NCBI GenBank assembly: GCA_021779655.1
Contig: JAJYAF010000169.1
Coordinates: 1-5,635, forward strand
Direction of reading: 5' to 3'
Source of the DNA: Pseudomonadota bacterium
GTDB lineage: Bacteria; Pseudomonadota; Alphaproteobacteria; Acetobacterales; Acetobacteraceae
DNA: 5,635 nt
Shown: piece after piece, positions 1-5,149 of the stretch
How the letters are laid out: each line of letters starts with the position of its first letter
Position numbering within the stretch: position 1 is the first letter of the stretch
The notes under the pieces: generated by a model
What the model was told of the DNA's origin: nothing
The model's database searches: none
Seen by the model: the letters and a program-made list of their open reading frames with translations, nothing else
Made by a program: the position numbers and the translations under genes

Positions 1-23
1 GTTCCACATTGCATGAGGGTTGT

Positions 24-242
24 TTGTCCAAGGAAGATATGATCGAATTCAGCGGCATGGTGACGGAGCTGCTTCCCAACGCCATGTTCCGGGTGAAGCT
101 CGACAATGACCACGTCATTCTCGCCCACACCAGCGGCAAAATGCGCAAGAACCGCATCCGCGTTCTGGCCGGCGACCGGGTCAACGTGGAAATGACCCCG
201 TATGATCTCACCAAGGGCCGGATCACATTCCGCTTCAAGTAA
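24..242 (+). CDS. infA: Translation initiation factor IF-1
   Basis: IF-1 binds the A site of the 30S ribosomal subunit with IF-2 and IF-3 during initiation in the cytoplasm. The product is a single S1/OB-fold domain and shows the family signatures [30 protein letters not shown] and [15 protein letters not shown] almost unchanged. Starting at the TTG at 24 gives 72 residues beginning (M)SKEDMIEF, the normal length and N-terminus of the family. A GAGG at 15-18 lies 5 bases upstream as a ribosome binding site. An earlier in-frame TTG at 9 would add five residues not expected in IF-1, and the ATG at 39 would remove conserved residues. It is the first gene of a same-strand run with maf, an RNase E/G gene and yacG. 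Its promoter lies outside the window. Identity is very sure; the exact start is fairly sure. Confidence 0.95.
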   Translation: MSKEDMIEFSGMVTELLPNAMFRVKLDNDHVILAHTSGKMRKNRIRVLAGDRVNVEMTPYDLTKGRITFRFK

Positions 243-793
243 TCCTCGCCTCCGCCAGCCCGCGCCGGCTGGACCTCCTGAAACAAATCGGCATCGAGCC
301 TGCCGCCGTTCTCGCCCCGGCCATCGACGAAGCCCGTCTTCCCGGAGAATCGCCGCGCCGCCATGCCTTGCGGCTTGCCTGCGAGAAGCTGGCCTGTGTC
401 GAGCGCGAGGCCTTCGTCATCGCGGCGGACACCGTGGTCGCGGCCGGTTTGCGCATCCTGCCGAAGACGCAGATTCGCGCCGAGGCCGAGAAATACCTCC
501 GGCTGCTCTCCGGCCGGCGCCACCGCGTGTTCACCGGCCTTGCCGTCCGCGCGCCGGATGGCAGAACGGCACGGCGCGTCGTCACCTCCATCGTCGGCTT
601 CGCGAGGCTGGATGAACAGCAGATCGCCGCCTACCTCGCGACCGGCGAATGGCAGGGCAAAGCCGGCGGCTATGCCATTCAAGGACGGGCTGCCGCTTTT
701 ATCGATTACCTCGCGGGCTCCTATTCCAATGTCGTCGGCCTGCCACTGCATGAGACCGCCAATATGCTGCGCGGCCTCGGCTACCGGCCATGA
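227..793 (+). CDS. maf: Maf/YhdE-type nucleotide pyrophosphatase, probable ATT start
   Basis: Maf proteins hydrolyse non-canonical or pyrimidine nucleoside triphosphates to the monophosphate and pyrophosphate, and some affect septum formation. Numbered from the proposed ATT start, the 188-residue product has ILASASPRR at 6-14, the acidic catalytic-type motif AADTVV with D68, [10 protein letters not shown] at 95-104, and [10 protein letters not shown] with K145 and Q152, followed by [14 protein letters not shown]. This reads as the YhdE-like branch. The frame is open only from 206, after a TGA at 203-205. No ATG, GTG or TTG occurs before the TTG at 368, which would delete the SPRR motif. ATT at 227, with AAGGG at 213-217 nine bases upstream, is the best candidate; ATC at 242, overlapping the infA stop, is an alternative. 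It overlaps infA by 16 bases and the next gene by ATGA. The family call is firm; the start is uncertain. Confidence 0.88.
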   Translation: MPLQVILASASPRRLDLLKQIGIEPAAVLAPAIDEARLPGESPRRHALRLACEKLACVEREAFVIAADTVVAAGLRILPKTQIRAEAEKYLRLLSGRRHRVFTGLAVRAPDGRTARRVVTSIVGFARLDEQQIAAYLATGEWQGKAGGYAIQGRAAAFIDYLAGSYSNVVGLPLHETANMLRGLGYRP

Positions 794-1686
794 CCGTCAT
801 CGCGATATCCGCCAAGAACGGCGAAGCCCGCATCGCCGTTCTGCAAGCCGGCAATCTCACGGAATATGCCGTCTGGCGGTTCGGCCAGCCGGGCGATATC
901 GGGGATGTTTTCACCGCGCGCGTCGCCACCCGCTTTCCCTCAATGGCCGGCAGCTTCGCCGATATCGGCGGCATTGCGGGGTTTCTGCCAGACAGCGCCG
1001 GCGGCCGCCACCTGACGGAAGGCACGTATTTCGAGGCCGAGATTACCCGTTGCGCGCAAGGCGGCAAGGGTCCGCGGCTCTCCCTGCTGAGCAAAAATGC
1101 CGGCGCCCGGCCTGGCCTGCTCCGCCAGGGGTTCGGGCCCCTTGCGGATTTCGCCGTGCGGTTTCCCGCGGCGCCGATCCATATCGACGATCATGCGTTG
1201 ATCGCGACGCTGAACGCACGGCTGAAAGCCTTCCCCCACCCCGGGCTCGCGGGCCGGCCAGGCTTCCGGCGGGATGCCTTTCACCCGCTGCTTGAGGAAG
1301 AGATCGCCGGCCTCGCCGAGCCGATGGCCCTGCTTCCCGGCGGCGCGCGCATGCATATAACCCCGGCGCCGGCGCTGACCGCTATCGATATCGACGCCGC
1401 CTCCGCCATCGCGAATAAAGTTCTGAAACCGCGCGCTCAACTCGATCTGAACCTTGCGCTCATCCCGGCAATCGCCCGGCAAATCCTGTTGCGCAACCTC
1501 TCCGGCGCCATTCTGGTCGATTTTGCCGGCATGAAATCCGCCGCCCGGCCGAAACTTCTCCCTACGCTGGAAGCTGCCTTGAAACCCGACCCGCTGCATC
1601 CGAAATGCCTTGGCTTCTCGAACACCGGCTTCGCCGAGATCGTCCGTCCCCGTGTCCGGCCGCCATTATATGAGTTCCTGCAATGA
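790..1686 (+). CDS. Compact ribonuclease E/G family protein
   Basis: RNase E/G enzymes are Mg-dependent endoribonucleases that mature rRNA and decay mRNA. This 298-residue protein has an S1-like segment at about 35-100 (GDIGDVFTARV, then TEGTYFEAEITR). The DNase-I-like catalytic part includes LTAIDID at 196-202 and GAILVDFAGM at 239-248. D200 and D244 correspond to the two metal-binding aspartates of E. coli RNase E (D303, D346). LNLALIPAIARQILLRNLSG at 220-239 is the typical helix between them, and EIVRPR near 283-288 replaces the usual EMTRKR. It ends there: the CPxCxG zinc-link and small domain of full-length RNase G (about 490 residues) are absent. It starts at the ATG overlapping the maf stop and ends overlapping yacG, so translation is probably coupled. 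Similar short forms sit at this locus in other alphaproteobacteria, from memory. Whether it acts on RNA or only binds it cannot be seen. Confidence 0.88.
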   Translation: MTVIAISAKNGEARIAVLQAGNLTEYAVWRFGQPGDIGDVFTARVATRFPSMAGSFADIGGIAGFLPDSAGGRHLTEGTYFEAEITRCAQGGKGPRLSLLSKNAGARPGLLRQGFGPLADFAVRFPAAPIHIDDHALIATLNARLKAFPHPGLAGRPGFRRDAFHPLLEEEIAGLAEPMALLPGGARMHITPAPALTAIDIDAASAIANKVLKPRAQLDLNLALIPAIARQILLRNLSGAILVDFAGMKSAARPKLLPTLEAALKPDPLHPKCLGFSNTGFAEIVRPRVRPPLYEFLQ

Positions 1687-1898
1687 AGCACATTCCCACA
1701 TGTCCGGTTTGCGGCAAGCCACGATCGCCTTCGCAAAACCCCTTCTGTTCCCGCCATTGTGCCGATATCGACCTCGGCCGCTGGCTGAACCAGTCCTATG
1801 TTTTGCCGAGTGCCACTGAAACCGAGAGGGAATCACCGATTGGTCCGGCATCAGAGCGTGATGGTTTCACGTTGAAACACGAAATGATTCCGAGGTGA
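1683..1898 (+). CDS. yacG: YacG-type zinc-binding DNA gyrase inhibitor
   Basis: YacG binds the GyrB C-terminal region and blocks DNA binding by gyrase. The zinc knuckle is visible as C7-P-V-C10 and C22-S-R-H-C26, followed by the family's DIDLGRWLNQSYVLP at 28-42. The usual double-proline and SPESRFRPF stretch is shortened to SPSQNPF. The start ATG overlaps the TGA of the RNase gene (ATGA), closing the infA-maf-RNase-yacG operon. The last ~16 residues (ASERDGFTLKHEMIPR) do not look like YacG. They are encoded by a palindromic sequence resembling dispersed alphaproteobacterial repeats, so the original C-terminus may have been replaced. The length of 71 residues is normal. The product is confident. 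Confidence 0.93.
   Translation: MKHIPTCPVCGKPRSPSQNPFCSRHCADIDLGRWLNQSYVLPSATETERESPIGPASERDGFTLKHEMIPR
1854..1893. repeat. REP-like palindromic element forming the yacG 3' end
   Basis: The stretch centres on the perfect dyad GTTTCA-CGT-TGAAAC (1864-1878) with CGT and ACG flanks. It encodes SERDGFTLKHEMIPR at the end of YacG. From memory, peptides of the type ERDxFTLKHE recur as translated pieces of short intergenic repeats in alphaproteobacterial genomes. Only one copy is in this window, so the call as a dispersed repeat rests on recollection and on the palindrome. Confidence 0.4.
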
Positions 1899-1978
1899 AA
1901 AGGTAAGTTACGCTGTAAAATCAATATCTTAGCGCGCGACAACCGGAGCAAGCGCAAAGTAATCATCTGGAAACAATG

Positions 1979-1989
1979 CTGCACTGCAA
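1979..1989. promoter_or_regulatory. Upstream CTGC-N3-GCA(A) palindrome, PhaR-like site 1
   Basis: CTGCACTGCAA matches CTGC-N3-GCAG with one mismatch, and lies just upstream of the predicted -35 of the small-RNA promoter. Extended to 1976-1988, it is a 12/13 inverted copy of the sequence at 2029-2041. PhaR of Paracoccus denitrificans is reported to bind TGC-rich CTGC-N3-4-GCAG sites. Assignment to PhaR is inference. Confidence 0.45.
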
Positions 1990-1997
1990 AAAACTTC

Positions 1998-2027
1998 TTG
2001 CCCAGGCGGCGCCACATAGGCTATATA
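1998..2027 (+). promoter_or_regulatory. Predicted sigma-70 promoter of the small RNA
   Basis: A -35 box TTGCCC (1998-2003, preceded by C, giving the CTTG core favoured in alphaproteobacteria) is followed after 18 bases by a -10 box TATATA (2022-2027). TATACT at 2024-2029 is an alternative -10. The expected transcription start is about 2033-2037, which fits the first base of the hairpin at 2035. The promoter is flanked by two near-identical palindromes. Confidence 0.6.
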
Positions 2028-2038
2028 CTGCATTGCAG
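2028..2038. promoter_or_regulatory. Perfect CTGCA-T-TGCAG palindrome over the start site, PhaR-like site 2
   Basis: CTGCATTGCAG is a perfect 11-base palindrome and an exact CTGC-N3-GCAG. It begins at the -10 box and covers the predicted transcription start, where a bound repressor would block RNA polymerase. Its centre is 49 bases from that of the upstream site. The first bases of the sRNA stem (GCAGCA at 2035-2040) overlap it. Confidence 0.5.
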
Positions 2039-2111
2039 CATGAGTTTCCTCTGCTGCTTTTCTTGGACGTTTCCTCCCTAAACTTGGCGGCGCTTCGGCG
2101 CCGCCTTTTTT
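2035..2111 (+). ncRNA. mmgR: Predicted MmgR-like (alpha-r8) trans-acting small RNA
   Basis: The predicted transcript is about 77 nt. It folds into a 5' hairpin (GCAGCA 2035-2040 with TGCTGC 2052-2057, 11-nt loop), a single-stranded linker with TTTCCTCCCT at 2070-2079 and AAACTT, then a GC-rich terminator. From memory, Sinorhizobium MmgR is a 77-nt Hfq-type sRNA with a conserved internal UUUCCUCCCU that restrains PHB accumulation; element, order and length agree here. A second TTTCCTC (2045-2051) lies in the 5' hairpin loop. Both CU-rich stretches could pair with Shine-Dalgarno sequences of target mRNAs. It has its own promoter, but no terminator is visible between yacG and it, so it may also be processed from read-through operon mRNA. 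That it is an sRNA gene is likely; the family name rests on memory of one motif and the architecture. Confidence 0.72.
2086..2111 (+). terminator. Strong intrinsic terminator of the small RNA
   Basis: A perfect 8-bp stem GGCGGCGC (2086-2093) and GCGCCGCC (2098-2105) closes a TTCG tetraloop and is followed directly by six T residues (2106-2111). The T run exists only on the + strand, so it ends + transcripts: the small RNA and any read-through from yacG. Confidence 0.93.
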
Positions 2112-2178
2112 ATCCGGCATTCAAAAGAATGGCCTTTTGATTTTGGCGCGCGGCCGGCCCCGCCAGCCCCCGCGCGCG

Positions 2179-2204
2179 ACCGGTCAGCCTAAAGGCTGAC
2201 CGGT
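2179..2204 (-). terminator. Hairpin directly after the Hint protein gene
   Basis: ACCGGTCAGCC (2179-2189) and GGCTGACCGGT (2194-2204) form a perfect 11-bp stem with a TAAA loop. It begins one base beyond the TAA of the minus-strand gene ending at 2206. No T run follows on either strand, so it is not a classic intrinsic terminator; it may protect the mRNA 3' end or assist Rho-dependent termination. The GC-rich run at 2145-2178 beyond it carries nothing else I recognise. Confidence 0.5.
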
Positions 2205-2205
2205 A

Positions 2206-4785
2206 TTACGCCGCGCGCTCGCAAGCCGCGTCTGGGGCGGCCATCTCCAGCACGGCGCCATCCACCGAGCGCCGGACCTCTATCTGGCCGATCGCGTCCG
2301 GCGGCAGGCGGAATTCGAACCCTTGGTAGCCATTTCCGTATCCCGCTTTTGCCACGTCCTCACGGTAGAGGTTCGCCAGCACGCGGCCGATCCGCCGCCC
2401 ATCATGAAGAATATCCAGGCAAACCGGCGTCTCAGGCCGGGCGGTATCCTGCGCCCAGCCAAAGCATAGACCGCTGCCAGACCTGTCCACATAGCCGCGC
2501 AGGGGGCCGGTCTCGCCCGATTCCCGCAACCCTGCCCTTTCACGCAACCGCCGCTGGATGGCATGGAGATGAAAACCATGGTCCAGGCGCGGCTGGCACA
2601 GCAGTTCCGGCGCCGTCTGGCCGGCATAAAGCAGCGAAAATTCGGCCGAATTCTGAAATTGTGGGCGGAAATGCTCGCCGGCGAAACTCTCCGCCGGGCA
2701 ATTCTCCGCCAGCAGGATTTCATGATCCTCGAGTTCGATGTGATAGTAATGCACCTGCTCGACAGCCTCGGCCTGAATAACGGAAACCCCGTTTATCAGC
2801 CGCCCGGCATGCACCAGCATCCCGTCGATAGAGATGGCATGGCCGGGTGAGAGCCAAAGATCATGGGCCGGCACGCCTTCCATGATGGCGCCGGCCTTGA
2901 TGCATATCGGCAGAATTGCCTTGTTGCCCTGGATAAACCGCCCGTCATAGCCGCGCCGTCCGATCCACTTCACCGGGCGCGGACCGCCATGCAGCGTCGA
3001 GACGAGATCGCCGATCCGCAGCGCCTCCACCGCGACCTCCCCGGCCGGCGTTGCAATGCGTGTCCCGGCCGCGAAGCAGGTTACAGCGATGGTGGTGGTG
3101 CTCCCGGATTCCGTGACGTGAAAGCTCCCGGTCGTGAAATTGCCCAGGATATCCAGGGCCGCCTTGCCGGTGCCGCTGCTCAGCGTCAGGCCGGAATTCT
3201 TCACATACACTTCAGAGGATGCGCTGAACCCGTCCAGCACGATCGTATCGCCCGCGCTAAAGCCGGTGATCGTCTGGCCGGTTGCCAGCCCGGCTTCATC
3301 GCCCTCGATCGACCACGAGGCGCCATTGGTGAAGCTGATCTGCGCAAATCCCTTGATCTGGGAGCCGATGCCGGTGAGCGATGGTCGCGAACCCGTACCG
3401 GTTAATTCCAGAAGCCCCTTGCCGCTCATATTCGCGACCGTGCCCACGAATTGCGCTCCCGGCTCCACGGCAAGGGTGATGGAGTAGCCTCTGACCGCGT
3501 CCAGGCCGCCGGAAATGGTTCCGCTGTTGGTCAGCACCGCATGAGACAGATACACGCCATAGCTGGAACCGCTAATCAGACCGTAATTCGTGACACTGCC
3601 GCCGGAGCCGGCCACGCCGTACGTGCCGCCGCTCATTGTACCGTAGTTCACGAGGCTTCCGCCGCTCAGGACTGCTCCGTCGTATACTCCATTGACGGTT
3701 CCGTAGTTCTCCGCCAGGCCACTCGTCATCGAGATCCCGTCATTGAGCGCGTCAATCGTCCCATGGTTGAGGGCCACAGCCATGCTGCCGCCCAGCGCGA
3801 TGCCGATGGCAGCGTTCACGATCCTTCCCGAAGCGGCGTTGGTCAGATAGCCGCCATTGATCGTGACACCCGAATCGGGGCCGGAAATATAGCCGTAATT
3901 CAGCAGGCTGCCGTTCGCGCCGATCGTCACGCCGATCACGCCGCCGAGAATGCTGCCGGAATTGCTCAGGATGGCGCCGCCCAGCGCATTCGTGTTTCCC
4001 GGCAGTGCGGCGCCATATTTATAGCCACTGATCGTGCCATAATTCGCGGCGCTGCCACCGATTTCCACCGCGAGGCCCGCCATCAGCCCGCTCACGACGC
4101 CCTGGTTCAGGAAACTGCCTGAGCCGACATAAACGCCGGCAAGGTCGCCGCTGATGCTCCCGGAATTGACGAGGGTTCCATCAGCGCCGGGCGCGTCGTC
4201 CACCTGCGCGCCAGGACCGCTCAGGCCCGAAATGCTCCCGTAATTGAAAGCCTCTCCTCCCTGAATGTAAATTCCTTTGGCGGTCGCCGTGATAAGGCCG
4301 CTGACGCTGTTGGTCAGCATCCCGTAAGCCAGATACACGCCGCCCGACCCTTCGATCGTGCCGGTATTCGTCACGGTCGATGCCCCAAGCCTGACCCCGA
4401 TATTGGTCGCGGAAATCAGGCCCGAATTTGCAAGGTCCACGCCGGAACCGGAAGCGACGATACCAAAATCCCCGGCAAGTGTTCCGGCATTCACGACCTG
4501 CACCCCGCCATCCACGAGGCCACCCACCTTGATCGCGGCGAAGCTTCCCTCGATCAACGAGTGGTTGATGATGGTCGCGCCCGACTGCTCGAGATAGATT
4601 CCGTCAGGGCTGCCAATCACGGTGCCGCTATTGGTGACGGTTCCTACGGTGCCATTGGGAATGAGGACGCCATAGCCATAACGGTTATCCACCTCGCCGG
4701 CGGCCGTGATACTGAGCGGGCTTCCGTAGCCATAGCCCAGCGTGACGCCGATTGTAAGCTTTGAGGAAACGATGCTGCCCGCCAT
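2206..4785 (-). CDS. Beta-helix repeat protein with Hint self-processing domain
   Basis: This 859-residue protein has three parts. Residues 30-450 hold about 19 repeats of ~20-22 residues (pattern N-x-G-x-I-S-G...G-V-x-L...L-x-N), expected to form a right-handed beta-helix like autotransporter passengers; 450-565 is a beta-rich connector. Residues 570-712 form a Hint domain of the Hint_2 type: C570 in CFAAGT, RIGDLVSTLHGGPRPVKWIG, SPGH with H649, and LLAENCPAES. Residues 762-848 form a small beta-rich domain (LRGYVDRSG, GYGNGYQGFEFRLP). No signal peptide or autotransporter barrel is present, so export would need a type I-like or other route. The first cysteine is C570, the expected Hint nucleophile. 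ATG at 4785 is preceded by TAGGAA (4791-4796 on the + strand). It is divergent from the carboxylase gene and has no partner in its operon. Such Hint proteins are common in Acetobacteraceae; their role is unknown, possibly surface or adhesive. Confidence 0.85.
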   Translation of the reverse strand: MAGSIVSSKLTIGVTLGYGYGSPLSITAAGEVDNRYGYGVLIPNGTVGTVTNSGTVIGSPDGIYLEQSGATIINHSLIEGSFAAIKVGGLVDGGVQVVNAGTLAGDFGIVASGSGVDLANSGLISATNIGVRLGASTVTNTGTIEGSGGVYLAYGMLTNSVSGLITATAKGIYIQGGEAFNYGSISGLSGPGAQVDDAPGADGTLVNSGSISGDLAGVYVGSGSFLNQGVVSGLMAGLAVEIGGSAANYGTISGYKYGAALPGNTNALGGAILSNSGSILGGVIGVTIGANGSLLNYGYISGPDSGVTINGGYLTNAASGRIVNAAIGIALGGSMAVALNHGTIDALNDGISMTSGLAENYGTVNGVYDGAVLSGGSLVNYGTMSGGTYGVAGSGGSVTNYGLISGSSYGVYLSHAVLTNSGTISGGLDAVRGYSITLAVEPGAQFVGTVANMSGKGLLELTGTGSRPSLTGIGSQIKGFAQISFTNGASWSIEGDEAGLATGQTITGFSAGDTIVLDGFSASSEVYVKNSGLTLSSGTGKAALDILGNFTTGSFHVTESGSTTTIAVTCFAAGTRIATPAGEVAVEALRIGDLVSTLHGGPRPVKWIGRRGYDGRFIQGNKAILPICIKAGAIMEGVPAHDLWLSPGHAISIDGMLVHAGRLINGVSVIQAEAVEQVHYYHIELEDHEILLAENCPAESFAGEHFRPQFQNSAEFSLLYAGQTAPELLCQPRLDHGFHLHAIQRRLRERAGLRESGETGPLRGYVDRSGSGLCFGWAQDTARPETPVCLDILHDGRRIGRVLANLYREDVAKAGYGNGYQGFEFRLPPDAIGQIEVRRSVDGAVLEMAAPDAACERAA
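3436..4698 (-). repeat. About 19 degenerate tandem beta-helix repeats (coding)
   Basis: The repeats sit in residues 30-450 of the Hint protein, each about 20-22 residues. Most begin with N-S-G, N-Y-G or N-T-G, continue T-I-S-G, and contain G-V-Y-L or G-V-x-I in the middle. Examples are NSGTVIGSPDGIYL, NYGTISGYKYGAAL and NSGTISGGLDAV. At DNA level they appear as recurring CCGTAATTC or CCGTAGTTC-like tracts on the + strand but are diverged, so this is an old protein-level repeat rather than recent DNA duplication. Asparagine ladders of this kind stack in beta-helices. Confidence 0.85.
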
Positions 4786-4987
4786 GGCTGTTCCTAAAAT
4801 TATGCCTATCGTATCATAAATCAGACTGGTTTCGACGATTATTTACCGATCCTGTACAACCGTTGCTGGCGGAAATCAAAGCAATTTCGCAATGCATCCG
4901 CGCCGCTCCCATCGCCATCGGACAGCGCCGGAGCCAACCTGGGCGACGGCCTTGTCAACGGTTTCCTGGCTATTGAACTGAACGCCA

Positions 4988-5013
4988 TTTCGCGCTCAAT
5001 CTCCCGCGCGAAA
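4988..5013. promoter_or_regulatory. Perfect TTTCGCGC-N10-GCGCGAAA dyad
   Basis: Two 8-base arms, 4988-4995 and 5006-5013, are exact reverse complements with a 10-base spacer. It lies 137 bases upstream of the mccB start. The layout suits a dimeric repressor operator, or an RNA hairpin if transcribed. I cannot assign a regulator: it does not look like the MerR-type LiuR site I would expect for leucine catabolism genes. Confidence 0.4.
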
Positions 5014-5043
5014 CAGCCGATCTGTTGGGGAGAGCGGGACGCC

Positions 5044-5145
5044 ATGAGTTTGAGCCTGGAGATGGATTCCAGCCTGAAAGATTTTCCCCATTCCGGCCTT
5101 CGCCGGGGCGGGCTTTTTCAGGGATGGCCGGCGGGGAGCCGATAA
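5044..5145 (+). CDS. Possible 33-residue leader ORF upstream of mccB
   Basis: The ORF reads [14 protein letters not shown]..., starts at ATG 5044 behind GGGGAGAG (5027-5034) at suitable spacing, and stops at TAA 5143-5145, four bases before the mccB GTG. It spans the terminator-like hairpin at 5087-5118. It contains five leucines in 33 residues, notable because the next gene is in leucine degradation, but they are not consecutive. Position and ribosome binding site favour a translated leader; no homolog is recognised and chance is quite possible. Confidence 0.3.
   Translation: MSLSLEMDSSLKDFPHSGLRRGGLFQGWPAGSR
5087..5118 (+). terminator. Terminator-like hairpin in the mccB leader
   Basis: CCGGC (5093-5097) pairs with GCCGG (5102-5106) around a CTTC loop. 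The stem extends through two G-T pairs, one A-C mismatch and three C-G pairs (5087-5089 with 5110-5112). Five T residues follow at 5114-5118. An outer pair of arms, CCTGAAA (5073-5079) and TTTCAGG (5116-5122), could instead take up part of the T run. It lies about 30 bases before the mccB GTG, so it may be an attenuator rather than a gene-end terminator. Confidence 0.5.
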
Positions 5146-5149
5146 GCGC

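Larger units (their letters stand above)
4786..5149. other. Divergent intergenic region between the Hint gene and mccB
   Basis: This 364-base stretch separates two divergent genes and shows no credible conserved protein. The part near the Hint gene (4797-4850) is AT-rich and should hold its promoter; TCGAAA and TACGAT with a 16-base spacer on the minus strand are weak candidates. There is a TTATG-N10-CATAA dyad at 4800-4819. The middle (4870-4985) shows nothing I recognise. The part near mccB carries the 8-bp dyad, small ORF and hairpin listed separately. Confidence 0.6.

Noticed and set aside
363..1295. 310-residue + strand frame overlapping maf and the RNase gene
   Set aside because: It is rich in Arg, Pro and Ser, spans two genes in another frame and matches no family, which is typical of an out-of-frame shadow.
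1929..2120. 63-residue - strand frame across the sRNA region
   Set aside because: It reads through the terminator stem and promoter on the other strand, shows no conserved motif and lacks a ribosome binding site I trust.
2121..2144. TCAAAAG-N6-CTTTTGA inverted repeat followed by TTTT
   Set aside because: The stem is short and AT-rich, and lies just after a strong terminator. At most it is a weak back-up terminator, so I do not call it.
1899..2205. Search for a tRNA gene after yacG
   Set aside because: No cloverleaf with a TTCGAAT-type T arm or CCA end could be found on either strand.
3451..4122. 223-residue + strand open frame opposite the Hint gene
   Set aside because: It lies wholly antisense to the beta-helix repeats, has no family resemblance, and is explained by the GC-rich repetitive codons of the opposite strand.
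3436..4698. Regularly spaced repeats considered as a CRISPR array
   Set aside because: The repeats are diverged, about 60-66 bases, and translate continuously as beta-helix repeats; there are no identical repeats with unique spacers.
4952..4976. TTGTCA and TATTGA as a promoter for mccB
   Set aside because: The spacer is only 13 bases, too short for a sigma-70 promoter.
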